Assembly: GCA_020726505.1 (NCBI GenBank)
Contig: JAHLEZ010000042.1
Coordinates: forward strand, 1-64,000
Length of the DNA: 64,000 nt
Reading direction: 5' to 3'
Source of the DNA: Leptodontidium sp. MPI-SDFR-AT-0119
Taxonomy: Eukaryota > Ascomycota > Leotiomycetes > Helotiales > Leptodontidiaceae
Part shown: positions 56,093-64,000 of the stretch, in pieces
How the letters are laid out: every line of letters starts with the position of its first letter
How positions within the stretch are numbered: position 1 is the first letter of the stretch
Made by a program: the position numbers and the translations under genes
The notes under the pieces: model-generated
Database searches by the model: none
What the model was told of the DNA's origin: nothing
The model's input: only the letters and a program-made list of their open reading frames with translations

Positions 56093-56503
56093 TTATTTCT
56101 CTGTCGACCACTCGATGACTTTCGTGACCATGATTTCTTGTGGCCACTTCCCTTCATCGACGTCGTGTGACCACCTTCCTTCATCAATTTCCTGTGGCCA
56201 CTCTTCTTCATCCACGTTCTGGCTTCTCTCTGCCCATGCACGCGTGACAACTGTCTTCGGTTCTTCACCCTCGGGCTGCTCAAGGTTTTCATCACACTCC
56301 ACTAGTTTCTGAGAGTGAGCGCTAAGTCGGCGGCGTCTCCCGGCATCCAGTACATCTTCAGTAGTGTTTATGATAATAGGGGTTGCACCAGGACAGTTTA
56401 TTGAGAGCCTCAATATAATTGCTTGCAAGGACGGGGAAGCTGCTTCCTGCCTCAAAACGACTGTGCACAAAATGACAAATAAACTCAACTCAGGTGAAGC
56501 CAC
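56093..56503 (-). CDS. Hypothetical protein with nine-residue acidic repeats
   Basis: A 136-residue frame starting MASPELSLFVILCTVVLRQE. The C-terminal third contains three units of a nine-residue repeat, roughly W-P-Q-E-I-D-E-G-K/R, encoded by the 27-bp minisatellite at 56,139-56,219. No family is recognised. The N-terminal hydrophobic stretch could be a signal peptide, but the repeats are also open in an alternative frame (55,969-56,295), so the true frame is uncertain. It lies between the C2H2 gene and the GTPase gene on the same strand and could be a 3' exon of neither. Confidence 0.35.
   Translation of the reverse strand: MASPELSLFVILCTVVLRQEAASPSLQAIILRLSINCPGATPIIINTTEDVLDAGRRRRLSAHSQKLVECDENLEQPEGEEPKTVVTRAWAERSQNVDEEEWPQEIDEGRWSHDVDEGKWPQEIMVTKVIEWSTEK
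56139..56219. repeat. 27-bp minisatellite, three units
   Basis: Units start with TGTGGCCAC at 56,139, TGTGACCAC at 56,166 and TGTGGCCAC at 56,193, each carrying a C..TTCATC core. The period is nine codons. Confidence 0.8.
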
Positions 56504-56727
56504 GCCGTAGATCTCGGAACGTAGCAGTGAAGGAGCCGCAATATTTTGGGGTTACGTTCGTCCTTGCATCCAAGGAGAAGGGGTGAGGCTCATTGAACAG
56601 CAGGATGTCATGATATTCAAAGAAATGTGAGCTGCAATGGAGAACGGGGATCTGCACAGATTATCAGTCAACTAGACTTTACAATCACATCATACCTGCT
56701 CTGATCAAGAAATCTAAGCAAGCCGCT
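56504..56727. other. 3' flank of the minus-strand GTPase gene
   Basis: No gene is recognised. This is the expected position of the 3' UTR and polyadenylation region of the GTPase gene ending at 56,728. Confidence 0.4.
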
Positions 56728-58240
56728 CTACATAATCACACAACCCATACCAGCCGTCGCCGCCAAAGCCAACATTGACCCTCCTACTGCGGCGCCGCCA
56801 ACAAGTCCAGCTGCTTCAGCCTGGTAATTTGGCTGATAGGATTGTTGATATACAACTGGTGGTGGTGGTTGATAAACTGGCATTGGTTGCGGTGGCATCT
56901 GTTGCTGATCAAAATAGGCAGGCGGCGGACCTTGGCTTGCCTCTTTCAGTCTGGCCAGCGCCACTGAGTTTTTGGCTTCCTGCTCGTCGAGGATATCTTT
57001 GTAAACACCAGTCACCTGTCCTAGAAAACTGACCGCCCCCTCGATAACCTGCTCCTTGTACTCCTCCGTCTCCTTCGCTTGTTGGAGCATAGCCTGCCGC
57101 ATCTCCCTCTCTTTGTTGTCACGTTTCTCGATCTCGACGGCGTGCTCTTTATCCTGTTGTTCTGCTACCACGCGCATCTTCTCCATTTCCTCTCTTGCCT
57201 TCGCAATCTGTTCCTCCTTCCCTTTCAGCAAACGCTCGTTACTGACTTTGAGCTCTTGCTGCGCATGCTCGAGGTCCTTCATTTGCGACGTGTTTTTCTC
57301 TTGTGCATCCAACAGCTCCTGTGTGTATTTCATGTCGTTCTCTTGAAGTGCCTTCTCCATCTGCTTCCTCAAGTCCTCCTTCTCGAGCTCATGTCTCTCC
57401 TTCTGTTCAATGAGTCTCTTGTTCACTGCTTTCCCTGCATTGGTCTGATCCAAGTTCTTTCCTTCAACATTCATCTCATGTTGCAGCTTCGGGACCATTT
57501 TGTGCTTTTCAACTAGAATTCTGATAATATCCAATGCAGAATCACGGTCATTCATGAATCGCTTGACATGGCTTTTCCGTTTGATCATTGGTTGCCAAAA
57601 GTTATCCTCCTGCATTAATTGCAGTTCGCGTTTCTTGCCGTCTTCCCTGTCTGTCTTGTCCCACATAGTTGTAGTGAGGACAACTGAGTCCATGTGTTCA
57701 AGGCCTGTCATTTCTTGGAACATTCGGAGATTCGTCAGATGAGACCCTTTCATCCTGGGCTCGCCAATAGTTTGGAGGTATACCATACCATTGAGGCGGT
57801 ATCCTTGTTGGTAAGCGAAGGAGAGCCAAGAGGCAAGTTGTCGAAGAACTTGGTCGTCGGTCCGGGAAGTGTCGTCGAATCCTGGAGTGTCGATCAGTTG
57901 TACTGTGCGACCATCGATTTTGAATGAATAGCTATTACATTCCTGGGTGACTATAACTATTAGTTTATTATCCAAGCTTTACTTGCGATGCTTGGCTCTC
58001 ACAAGAGACCAGGTTATGACCCGCAATGTTGATCGTCTCCCCACAACATTTCTCGATGAACGTGCTCTTGCCTGCTCCTGTCACTCCGACCACGGCGATG
58101 ATGACATCGTCTTTGCTGAAATCATATTAGCAGAGAATGCGCGGAGCTTATAGACGGTGGTACCCTAGATTCGTGAACTTCGACGACAAGTCCTCAGGCT
58201 GCGGGGTTGGGGGAACAGGCGAAACTGGCCCTTCAGACAT
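56728..58240 (-). CDS. AIG1/IMAP-like GTPase with coiled coil and C-terminal CaaX box
   Basis: My model is complement(join(56,728-57,942, 57,983-58,115, 58,164-58,240)), 474 residues, starting MSEGPVSPVPPTPQPEDLSS. Introns of 48 nt (GTACCA...TTTCAG, with TGCTAAT branch) and 40 nt (GTAAAG...CACCCAG) keep the frame. G1 is GVTGAGKS (residues 36-43), G3 DTPGFDD (88-94), and TTTMWDKTD occupies the G4 position. Residues about 245-390 are a continuous Lys/Glu/Gln-rich coiled coil. A Pro/Gln/Tyr-rich linker (PPPPVVYQQSYQPNYQ) follows, then a Gly/Ala hydrophobic stretch and a final CVIM, a prenylation-type CaaX box. AIG1-type GTPases switch by nucleotide-dependent dimerisation; prenylation would place this one on a membrane. 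It shares its upstream region with the divergent GTPase gene at 58,800. No defects were seen. Confidence 0.85.
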
Positions 58241-58799
58241 GGCGATTATAAAAGTCTTTTTCAAGGATTGAGCAATTTGATCACAATACTGGTCACACCC
58301 TACAATTGATTGTCCCACAACTGATGGTGGAATTTGGCAGTCCGGTGAGCGTCAAAATCTACAGGAAGCAGCAGCAGCCTTGCCCCTTAAAGGTGCTGGC
58401 GGGAAGTCCCCTCGTACTTCCTCGTAGACACCGACAGCGGGCGGCACTGATCATCCCGTCCCCGATCGCCAGCTGAGGGTCAGCAGGCTCAGAAGGTTTC
58501 AGCAAAACACGACGAGATTGGTGCGATACCATTGTTGTGGCTTTCAATAAAACAAGGGCTGAAGGGTCGTGGCGAATTGGGGATCCTTGGCTGCCGCCCT
58601 TGCAAGCCACAGTGTCACCTCAACTTTCAAAATGGTCAGATATTGAATCCAGAACCCCACATGGCTGAAACTAATTCATGCTGCTCGTGATTGACTGTGT
58701 CTGATAATAGAGCCTCTTCGCCACCTTCCAATTCAGCACTTTGCAGTGTTGTGAACTTTTGGTACATTGCGGCCCCCTCAAAACCCGGGCTAGGGCATC
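58241..58799. promoter_or_regulatory. Shared intergenic region of the divergent GTPase pair
   Basis: 559 bp separate the two start codons. No TATA box or binding site is certain. An 83-codon minus-strand frame (58,359-58,610), ending in Cys-rich GCCCFL-like residues, lies inside it without known homology and is probably chance. A bidirectional promoter is the simplest reading. Confidence 0.5.
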
Positions 58800-60629
58800 A
58801 TGTCACGGTTCGCGCAACGATTCGGTTTCCTGTCTCTAAATTCCGCCAAAGTAGACAAGATCCAGCAAATCACATCGCCATCGCCATTGCCGAACTCGAC
58901 GAATTGGGCATCTCAAGACGACAAAATTATAATCTTCCTCGGAGTGACAGGCTCTGGCAAGAGCTCATTTATCAAAGCCCTCACGGATCACAACGATGTC
59001 GAGGTGGGGCATGGGCTGTGTTCAGGTCTGTTTCCTTGCCTGAGCAGGTCCCCAGCTCGGAACCTGTTAAACTGACTGTCCTGTTCATCAGAGACCGCAA
59101 CGGTGCGGGCTTTTCATACCACTATTGAATCCGTCAATTTCATGCTTGTTGATACACCCGGATTCAATGACACATTCCGCGGCGACGAAGAGATTCTAAA
59201 GGAGATAACCAATTGGCTAGCGACCATATACGAGCAAGGAAAAAAGATCACAGGAGTCGTTTATCTGCATCCTATCAACCAACCTCGGATGGAAGGCTCA
59301 TCTCTTCTAAACCTGACGGTCATGCAGAAGTTATGTGGGTCGGAGACATTCGAAAATGTGGTTCTTGCAAGTACCTTTTGGGATGTTGTTGAGGAGGAGT
59401 CGGGAGTTCGAAGAGAGAACGAGCTCTGCCAGACACCACAGTTCTGGGGAGGCATGAAAAGAAATGGATCCAGGGTTATCAGGGTACAGGATTACGCTCA
59501 GTCCAAGAATGTTCTTCTGCAGCTGGCTGGGAAGCGCGAGGTTGCACTGCAAATTCAGGTAGAAATGGTGGAGGATAAAAAGAAGCTATCAGATACGGCA
59601 GCAGGTCAAAAGCTCAACCAAGAGTTGGCAAGACTTCAGGAGGAACACCAAAAGCAAAAGAGAGCAATGAAGGAGCGTGCCCAAGCAGAGCTGAAACTTC
59701 GAGAGGAGCAAAACCAGCGGAAATTGGCTGCGGAGATCGCCCGGCAGAAGGCCGCGCATCAACTTCAGAAAGAACTTGTCCAGGAGAAGCAAAGAACAGA
59801 GCAGCGTATTCAACAAGAGAAACTTGAAGAGAAAAAAAGATTGGCGAGACAAGCACAGCGAGAAGCGGAAAAGGAGAGACAGAGGTTGAAGGAGATACAG
59901 ATACGGAAAGAAAAGCTTGCTCGAGAACAAAGAGTAATGGAAGCTGCGCAGAAAGAAAAAGCAGAGAAAGAGAGGAAGAAACGAGAAATGATTGCAAAGA
60001 ATGTGCTCGCGGCCCGACATCGAGCAGAGATGAAGACTCAGCGCGAGGTGTTTTTCGAAGCATGCTCGAGATGGACAGTGAGGGCCTATACATTCACGTT
60101 CGAAAATCAGGCGCCGGATTTCCTAAGTTGGTGTGACAGATGTTTTCAACTGATTAGATTTGGTGGATACCGACGTAATTTTTCCCCATCCTATCCTCCC
60201 CTGGTTTCGTTGCGGGAGAACCTTGTGACTGATGAAAATGGCAGAATGTTATACCTGCGTCTTGCAAATTTGTGAATCTTGCTGGACAAGAGGCGATCAC
60301 TGCAGGGATGATGACCAACCCCACCGAGTCATGAGCTCTCCTCGACGAGATCAGCCATCCAACTGTTGCACTAGACTTGCACAAAACACACCATCGTTGC
60401 TTTGTGATCGGTATGGATGTGGGAAAGTCATCAGAGGACTTCACTTCCGTCAGTACATTCTTCCCCTTATTTGCATTTTGAGATTCTGCTTGTAGATCGT
60501 TATCTCACATTCTTAGATTGTTGTTATTGTTCCAATGGGGAATATGACATCTGTCTCGAGTGTGTCATTTCAGGATATACTTGCTTCGGCAATCACAAAC
60601 TCCATCCAACAGTCAATTGGCCTAGGTAG
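58800..60629 (+). CDS. AIG1/IMAP-like GTPase with coiled coil and two ZZ-like zinc fingers
   Basis: My model is join(58,800-59,025, 59,092-60,174, 60,245-60,448, 60,517-60,629), 541 residues, starting MSRFAQRFGFLSLNSAKVDK. Introns are 66, 70 and 68 nt with GTCTGT, GTAATT and GTCAGT donors, and all preserve frame. G1 is GVTGSGKS (48-55); HGLCSET precedes G3 DTPGFND (96-102). Residues about 225-385 form a highly charged coiled coil. After it, splicing assembles two Cys/His modules: CDRC...GYRQCYTC...CESC...H (about 423-462), and CDRYGC...FHCCYCSNGEYDICLEC...C..NH (about 490-535). Both have the ZZ pattern, a zinc fold used for protein or ubiquitin-tag recognition. Without splicing the frame would end at 60,275 and lose both modules. 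No RIP-type stops were seen. A further 3' exon cannot be excluded. Confidence 0.82.
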
Positions 60630-61540
60630 ACTACGGCTCCATATCGCTAATTCTTGGACTACTTCCCTCTATGTCCTGCAGACATATAAGTTCTCGTCGA
60701 ATCGAATGCCATCATTGTACCACGAACACAAGGCGAATGAAACTGCACATAACGAGGATATTCCTCCACAAGAGTACCATAAAATGGCTCTCTTCATCCT
60801 CAGTTTCTATACGGACACCAATCTTTCAACGTCATTTGAATCTTCAATCACGGGAAACGTCTCCCTCTTGGTGTCGACACCGTCCTCCCCAATGCCAAAA
60901 CAAGCAAAAACAAAGTCGAAGTCTAGGTCCTGAGAGATACGATACCGAGTCCCCCACCAGACTTTGTAGGTAGTACGGCGAGGAGTTGAAGAGCGAAATG
61001 GAAGAACACGAGAGCGAAGGTAGGGAGAGTGTAGATTATACCAAGAGTGTTGAAACAATGATCTGTGTCCAGCATCCACTGAGATCCTTGTCCAGGTCAA
61101 TCTCGCGCCAGAGAAGCGAGTCAGGGTGTTGATTAAGACTGCAAAGAAAAGCCGTGATTAAAAGAGTGCTATGGGCCAAAGTTATGTGCCCTGAGATGGA
61201 AGAGGCGAGAGAGGGGACTATTAGGTGAGTTTTGTGGCTGACGAGGAGAAGAGCGTGTTTTTCACTCACTATTGAGGGATCTGATTGGGTGCGATGAATG
61301 GAATAACTTCCCAGATAAATACGGAGGTACAGCGGTTAAGTATGGTCATAGCACTAGTAGGGGGGACTCACCCCTAAACCAAATAAGATAGTGACGCCCT
61401 GTAGACCAAAACACAGCTTCAGACGCGTCTACATTACTTTCTATATTATTTTCTATACTAATTAATGCAACTTGAAGTTCCACGATATCTCTTTCTACTC
61501 TTCGTTATTCGTCTTAATCAAATAAAGGCTTAAGACCTTT
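60630..61540. other. 3' flank and spacer, no confident gene
   Basis: Contains overlapping frames (60,535-60,933 plus; 60,671-60,973 plus; 60,807-61,100 and 61,036-61,269 minus) without recognisable domains, partly antisense to each other. From about 61,400 the sequence becomes RIP-like and leads into the Tc1 relic. A GGGGGGACTCACCCCT sequence at about 61,360-61,376 could be part of a terminal repeat, but its partner is not in the window. Confidence 0.45.
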
Positions 61541-62440
61541 ACTATACCTACTTATTCGTCTTGCAACTAAATCCCCTGAACTTACACGCGATTAACGACG
61601 AGATTGTATCCTTCTACACTTAATTAAATAGTCTTACTCGCAAATCTATCGACTTACAGGTTATATTATACGCTAAATTGCACGAGCCTGTTAAGCCGAC
61701 CATCCTACGCTTACTAAACGATCTGGTAGACCTCTTCTTTTTACTTAAGCTCAAGTAGAAGACTTTGTTACTTTTGTTTGTGCCTTATTTCAAAATCGCC
61801 GAATGTCTTTCAAATAACTTGCGGACGTATTTGACTTTAGAGTTAAGAAAGATGCTATTCGCACAGCTCTTGCTCGCGAAGGCTTTCACTGTCGTCTAGC
61901 TATGCGAAAGCCTCTAATATCAGAGAAGAATCGACAGCTTCGATTATAATAGGCCCTTAAGCATGTAAATTGGATAATGGAGCAATGATATCAGATCCTT
62001 TGGACTGATGAGACTTGGATTACAGGAGGAAAGTATACACGTACGTGGGTAACTCGACGCCCAGGTGAAGAATAGGACCTTACTTGTATAATAGAGAAAC
62101 ACTAAAGGAAGAAAGGATGAATGTTTTGGGGTTGTTTCTGTAGGCATACTAAAGGACCGGGCATATTTTAGGAAAAGAATTAGAGCTCAATTGAGAAGGA
62201 CACGTACCAGGCACATATAGTTCTAATTATTCACGGATATATTAAATGTCGGTGCAGTACCGGTTCATGTACCACGCCGCATGTGTGAATATATTCAAAA
62301 TGCGTATATGGCGACAGAGTAATAAAGTGTGGTTCAAAATCTGTGTATTTTTTAAGAGAGTGCGAGGAGAGCTAGATTATATACTACGAAATTCTACTAA
62401 ATCTTTACCGAAACTAGTCCGGCTAAGCTCTAACCCCTGA
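61540..62440 (+). pseudogene. Tc1/mariner-type transposase (decayed, 3'-truncated)
   Basis: The plus strand reads FRVKKDAIRTALAREGFHCR, LAMRKPLISEKNRQLRL, ILWTDETWITGGKYTRTWVT, KKGWMFWGCF, KGPGIF and YQAHIVLIIHGYIK. The order helix-turn-helix, RKP box, DET (first catalytic Asp near 62,002) and WGCF is that of fungal Tc1-like transposases. Gln and Trp codons are often stops. Past about 62,260 the expected second Asp/Glu region is only faintly visible, so the 3' end is lost or frameshifted. No terminal repeats were found. Confidence 0.75.
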
Positions 62441-64000
62441 CTTTAACTCGCACTTACCTTTCTAGACCGAAGTATACTTATATAAGGACTTATAGACTAA
62501 CATAAGTAAAACTTTCTTTAGAAAAACTATTTTTAATACACGTAAAAGTAAATAACGAGTAATATATAAGAAATAATAAATAAAATAATAAAGTATTTAA
62601 TAGCGTTTAATTCCGGCCCGATAATGTCCCGAAAGTGCCCCGAAAGGGGTCCGAATATAGCGAGGCGTAGTAGCGAAGTTAAGCGAGAACTAATAATAAT
62701 AAGAACCCTTAATATTATATAACGTAATAGATATATATATATCGCCTCCTCTTAAAAGTTTAGAATTTCTTTAGTAAATATATATATAATTATTATACGT
62801 ATACTACTTTCCGATTTCCTTAAATTCGCTTAATATAACTTAAAAACTAATATTTCTAAGAAGACTATATTAAATTAAATAAATAAGCCGAAAGTAAATA
62901 TACTCTTTAAAAATAGTTTAATAAGGAAACGATATATTAACTAAAAAACAATACTTATACTTATACTTATAAGAGCGCTCGACCTCGTATACCGCAAATA
63001 CTATATTTAGTGTGTTCGTCTCCTCGTAAAGAACTTATCCTACGAATACGCTTTTAACAATCTTAAGAGTAAGAAATATGTATATTACGTAAAGAAGAAG
63101 TCTTAGTGTAACTTAATAAGTATTTCTATTTCTTTTCCTTATTCTAAATTATATCTAAATCCTCGCCGAAAGTTCTTTAGATATATAGTTACTAATATAT
63201 AATAAATTCCGTGGTTTATCGCCAAAGAATACCTTTATTTAGTTACTGCCCTCGAGGCAAAAAATAAAAAAGTTATTATTATTACCGCTAAATTAATTAA
63301 TTTAGTATTATTAGTCGCCGTTACTAGCGTATTAAAGACTACTAAGGAGTTATTACTAGCGTTATTAAAGGAAACGCGCGTTATACGCCGGGAAATCGCT
63401 AGCTTAGCTAACTCGTAAGTAATAAGTTAACTCCCTTATCTCTTTTTAATACTAAGGCTCTTAAGTATTAACGCTTTATTATAAGAGATAGTGCTAGTCT
63501 TAAACCGGCTCTTTATTATTGTCTCTTTTGCCGTTATTAAGCGTAATAAGGAGAACGGCGGTAAAGATAATACTCTTATTAAACGTCTTTACTAAAGTCG
63601 CCGCTATAACGCGGAAAAAGAGAACGAGGAACCTCTTTTAAATATTTATAAGTAAGGGATTTAGCCTTATTTCGGATTAACTTCGTAATAAGTTTTTCGT
63701 AGCGGCATTTTCTTTATATTATTATACGAGAGTAGCCCCTTATAGTAAAACCGGTAATTTATCCTTATTAAAGTATCGTCGTAAGGCCGCCCGTTAGTAC
63801 TTTAAATTAGAGGGTATTTAGAACCAAATTAAATGCGTTTCTAACTTCGTAAATTAATTAAATATAAAAATAATCGCAAGTAATAAATTAATAAATAAGA
63901 GTTATAAAGAAATATATAAAAAAAATTAACGAGTATAAGAAATCCCTCTGTTACTAGTCTAAATTAACTCCGGTTAACCGTTAAACTTAACCCTCTATCT
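62441..64000. other. RIP-type AT-rich repeat DNA, unidentified
   Basis: Strong TpA enrichment with CpG retained, stops in all frames. A plus-strand stretch at 63,230-63,420 stays open with Ala/Leu/Lys-rich residues but matches no family I know. A CCCCGAAAGGGG palindrome lies at about 62,638. The block continues past the right end of the window. Confidence 0.5.

Noticed and set aside
57056..57742. Plus-strand Leu/Ser-rich ORFs up to 145 codons
   Set aside because: Antisense to the coiled coil of the minus-strand GTPase.
58359..58610. 83-codon minus-strand ORF in the GTPase intergenic region
   Set aside because: No domain; lies in the presumed shared promoter; chance ORF is likelier.
59589..60093. 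Minus-strand Leu/Ser-rich ORFs of 143 and 159 codons
   Set aside because: Antisense to the charged coiled coil of the plus-strand GTPase; typical artefact of Lys/Glu-rich codons.
1..64000. CRISPR arrays, rRNA or tRNA genes, bacterial operons
   Set aside because: None seen: direct repeats here are LTRs, tandem repeats or target duplications, no tRNA-like cloverleaf was noticed, and the intron and RIP features are fungal.

Overview
The window looks like a chromosome segment of a filamentous ascomycete (Pezizomycotina). The evidence is short spliceosomal introns of 40-70 nt, LTR retrotransposon, LINE, Helitron, hAT and Tc1 families that read as fungal, and a pervasive C-to-T/G-to-A decay of repeats. 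CAA/TGG codons have become stops while CpG is kept, which is the signature of repeat-induced point mutation (RIP). No species can be named from the sequence alone.

The left half (1 to about 34,430) is a RIP-decayed transposon graveyard with no intact host gene. It is organised as insertions within insertions. A minus-strand Ty1/copia-like element (6,473-7,985 plus 27,898-about 29,900) is split by a minus-strand chromodomain-type Ty3/gypsy element (7,986-27,892, target duplication TTTAC). The 5' LTR of that gypsy is split by a plus-strand copia element (14,498-27,803, target duplication CTTCC). The gag region of that copia is split by a minus-strand Tad/I-like LINE (16,111-21,902, target duplication of 11 bp). 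The LINE keeps long open frames and is the youngest piece. A left-truncated plus-strand gypsy (1-6,472) has also entered the oldest element. A decayed Helitron (about 30,560-33,620) and a G-rich low-complexity patch follow.

From about 34,440 onward the base composition changes abruptly and unique sequence appears: a truncated F-box gene (minus), a ferric-reductase pseudogene (plus), a LINE ORF1 relic (minus), and a truncated caspase-domain ORF (plus). An unrecognised small coding region is split by a second copy of the gypsy family (40,335-46,936, complete with two 302-bp LTRs and CCGCG duplication). A solo LTR (48,941-49,111), a RIP-diverged duplicate pair and a complete but RIP-damaged hAT element with introns (49,822-53,336) follow.

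The right part (53,340-60,630) is the best preserved gene island: a C2H2 zinc-finger gene with a RIP-type nonsense codon, an ORF with a 27-bp minisatellite, and a divergent pair of AIG1/IMAP-like GTPase genes. The minus-strand GTPase ends in a CaaX box (CVIM). The plus-strand GTPase has a long coiled coil and, after splicing, two ZZ-like zinc fingers. The two start codons are 559 bp apart and may share one promoter. This pair, next to a caspase-domain fragment and inside a transposon-rich accessory compartment, is the best candidate for an undescribed (possibly recognition or cell-death) module. The window ends with a decayed Tc1/mariner transposase (61,540-62,440) and more RIP-type AT-rich DNA.
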